This document shows, piece by piece, positions 22,187-22,426 of a DNA stretch of 22,426 nt. The stretch is from Clostridiales bacterium (GTDB taxonomy: Bacteria; Bacillota; Clostridia; Tissierellales; Sedimentibacteraceae). The position numbers were made by a program, and so were the translations under genes. A model generated the notes under the pieces. It was not told where the DNA came from. It saw nothing but the letters and a program-made list of their open reading frames with translations, and ran no database searches. The DNA lies in NCBI GenBank assembly GCA_003487955.1, contig DNNJ01000182.1, positions 934 through 23,359 on the forward strand, written 5' to 3'. Every line of letters starts with the position of its first letter. The stretch's first letter is position 1.

Positions 22187-22426
22187 GGCAACACCGCACA
22201 GAAAAATTAGGTGTGAAATCAGTGTCGGGTATGGTAAAATAAGCGTATGGATAAACAAATGAGTCTGTCCGCTCTGAGCGATGAACTGCGCAGGTGCGGA
22301 CAAAGAAAAAAGAATTTCTGGCACAGATAGAGCGGATTATTCCGTGGAGCGAGTGGGAAAGCATGATCCGACCGTGCTACTATAAAGGAATGCCCTTACT
22401 GCTCTTACCATGAATGCTTTTTTCGA
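22187..22426 (+). mobile_element. Left part of a decayed IS5-family element (continues past the right edge)
   Basis: The sequence from GGCAACACCGCACAG at 22187 has the look of an IS end and is preceded by TTAA, which fits the YTAR target of the IS5 group. A transposase reading frame begins 60 bases later. The right end is outside the window, so terminal repeats cannot be compared. The boundary is inferred. Confidence 0.45.
22247..22426 (+). pseudogene. IS5-family transposase, broken N-terminal part
   Basis: An ATG at 22247 opens Met-Asp-Lys-Gln-Met-Ser-Leu-Ser-Ala-Leu, which meets a stop near 22327. From about 22293 a different frame reads Lys-Lys-Lys-Glu-Phe-Leu-Ala-Gln-Ile-Glu-Arg-Ile-Ile-Pro-Trp. 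Arg-Pro-Cys-Tyr-Tyr-Lys-Gly follows and then another stop near 22408. The pattern matches the InsH N-terminus (Phe-Leu-x-x-Met-Glu-Gln-Ile-Leu-Pro-Trp ... Pro-Phe-Tyr-Pro-Lys). A frameshift near 22291 and a later stop inactivate it. Confidence 0.65.

Noticed and set aside
21905..22324. 139-codon minus-strand frame across the acetyltransferase end
   Set aside because: It overlaps the conserved 3' end of the GNAT gene and the IS-like end, and its translation shows no family pattern.
1..22426. CRISPR arrays, tRNA or rRNA genes, toxin-antitoxin pairs
   Set aside because: No regularly spaced repeats, cloverleaf sequences, rRNA segments or convincing toxin-antitoxin gene pairs were seen.

Overview
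The window looks like chromosomal DNA of a low-GC Gram-positive bacterium of the class Clostridia (Bacillota). The signs are AT-rich sequence, strong GGAGG-type ribosome binding sites, a CpsB/C/D tyrosine-phosphoregulatory module, an LCP-family ligase, EpsG- and VanZ-like proteins, and a Trk potassium operon with KdpDE-like regulators. The species cannot be fixed from the sequence alone. Almost all genes lie on the minus strand.

Region 1 (about 211-13421, minus strand) is a Wzx/Wzy-type exopolysaccharide (EPS) or capsule locus. In transcription order it encodes: a membrane-anchored VanY-like protein with altered active-site residues; CpsC (polymerase co-regulator), CpsD (tyrosine kinase) and CpsB (PHP phosphatase); an LCP-family attachment enzyme; the initiating sugar-phosphate transferase; a GT2, a GT4, an EpsG-like polymerase and a second GT2; a polysaccharide pyruvyl transferase-family protein; a Wzx flippase; an Fe-S FrhB/FdhB-like protein; and a VanZ-like protein. 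Spacing is tight, with several ATGA overlaps. A good promoter candidate lies at 13539-13567. A promoter at 125-153 drives the next gene, of which only the first codons are inside the window.

Region 2 (13422-14712) has no convincing intact gene. It holds a decayed IS5-family transposase, two very short ORFs, a perfect 18-bp hairpin and a second small terminator-like hairpin.

Region 3 (14713-20999, minus strand) is a potassium-uptake operon that carries its own sensor. Its order is TPR protein, RCK_N-only TrkA-like protein, full TrkA, a 35-residue one-helix membrane protein, TrkH channel, an extracytoplasmic OB-fold-like protein, a short KdpD-type sensor kinase and a KdpE-type regulator. No kdpFABC pump is present. 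The kinase lacks the N-terminal KdpD domain but keeps the Usp domain. TTAACA repeats 11 bp apart lie upstream of the operon, as expected for an OmpR/PhoB-type regulator site.

Region 4 (21000-22426) holds a perfect 20-bp palindrome, a GNAT acetyltransferase on the plus strand, and a broken IS5-family transposase start running off the right edge.

The features most worth a second look are the potassium operon's composition (small membrane protein, OB-fold protein, asymmetric TrkA pair, truncated KdpD), the altered VanY active site, and the placing of VanY-like and VanZ-like genes at the two ends of the EPS operon.
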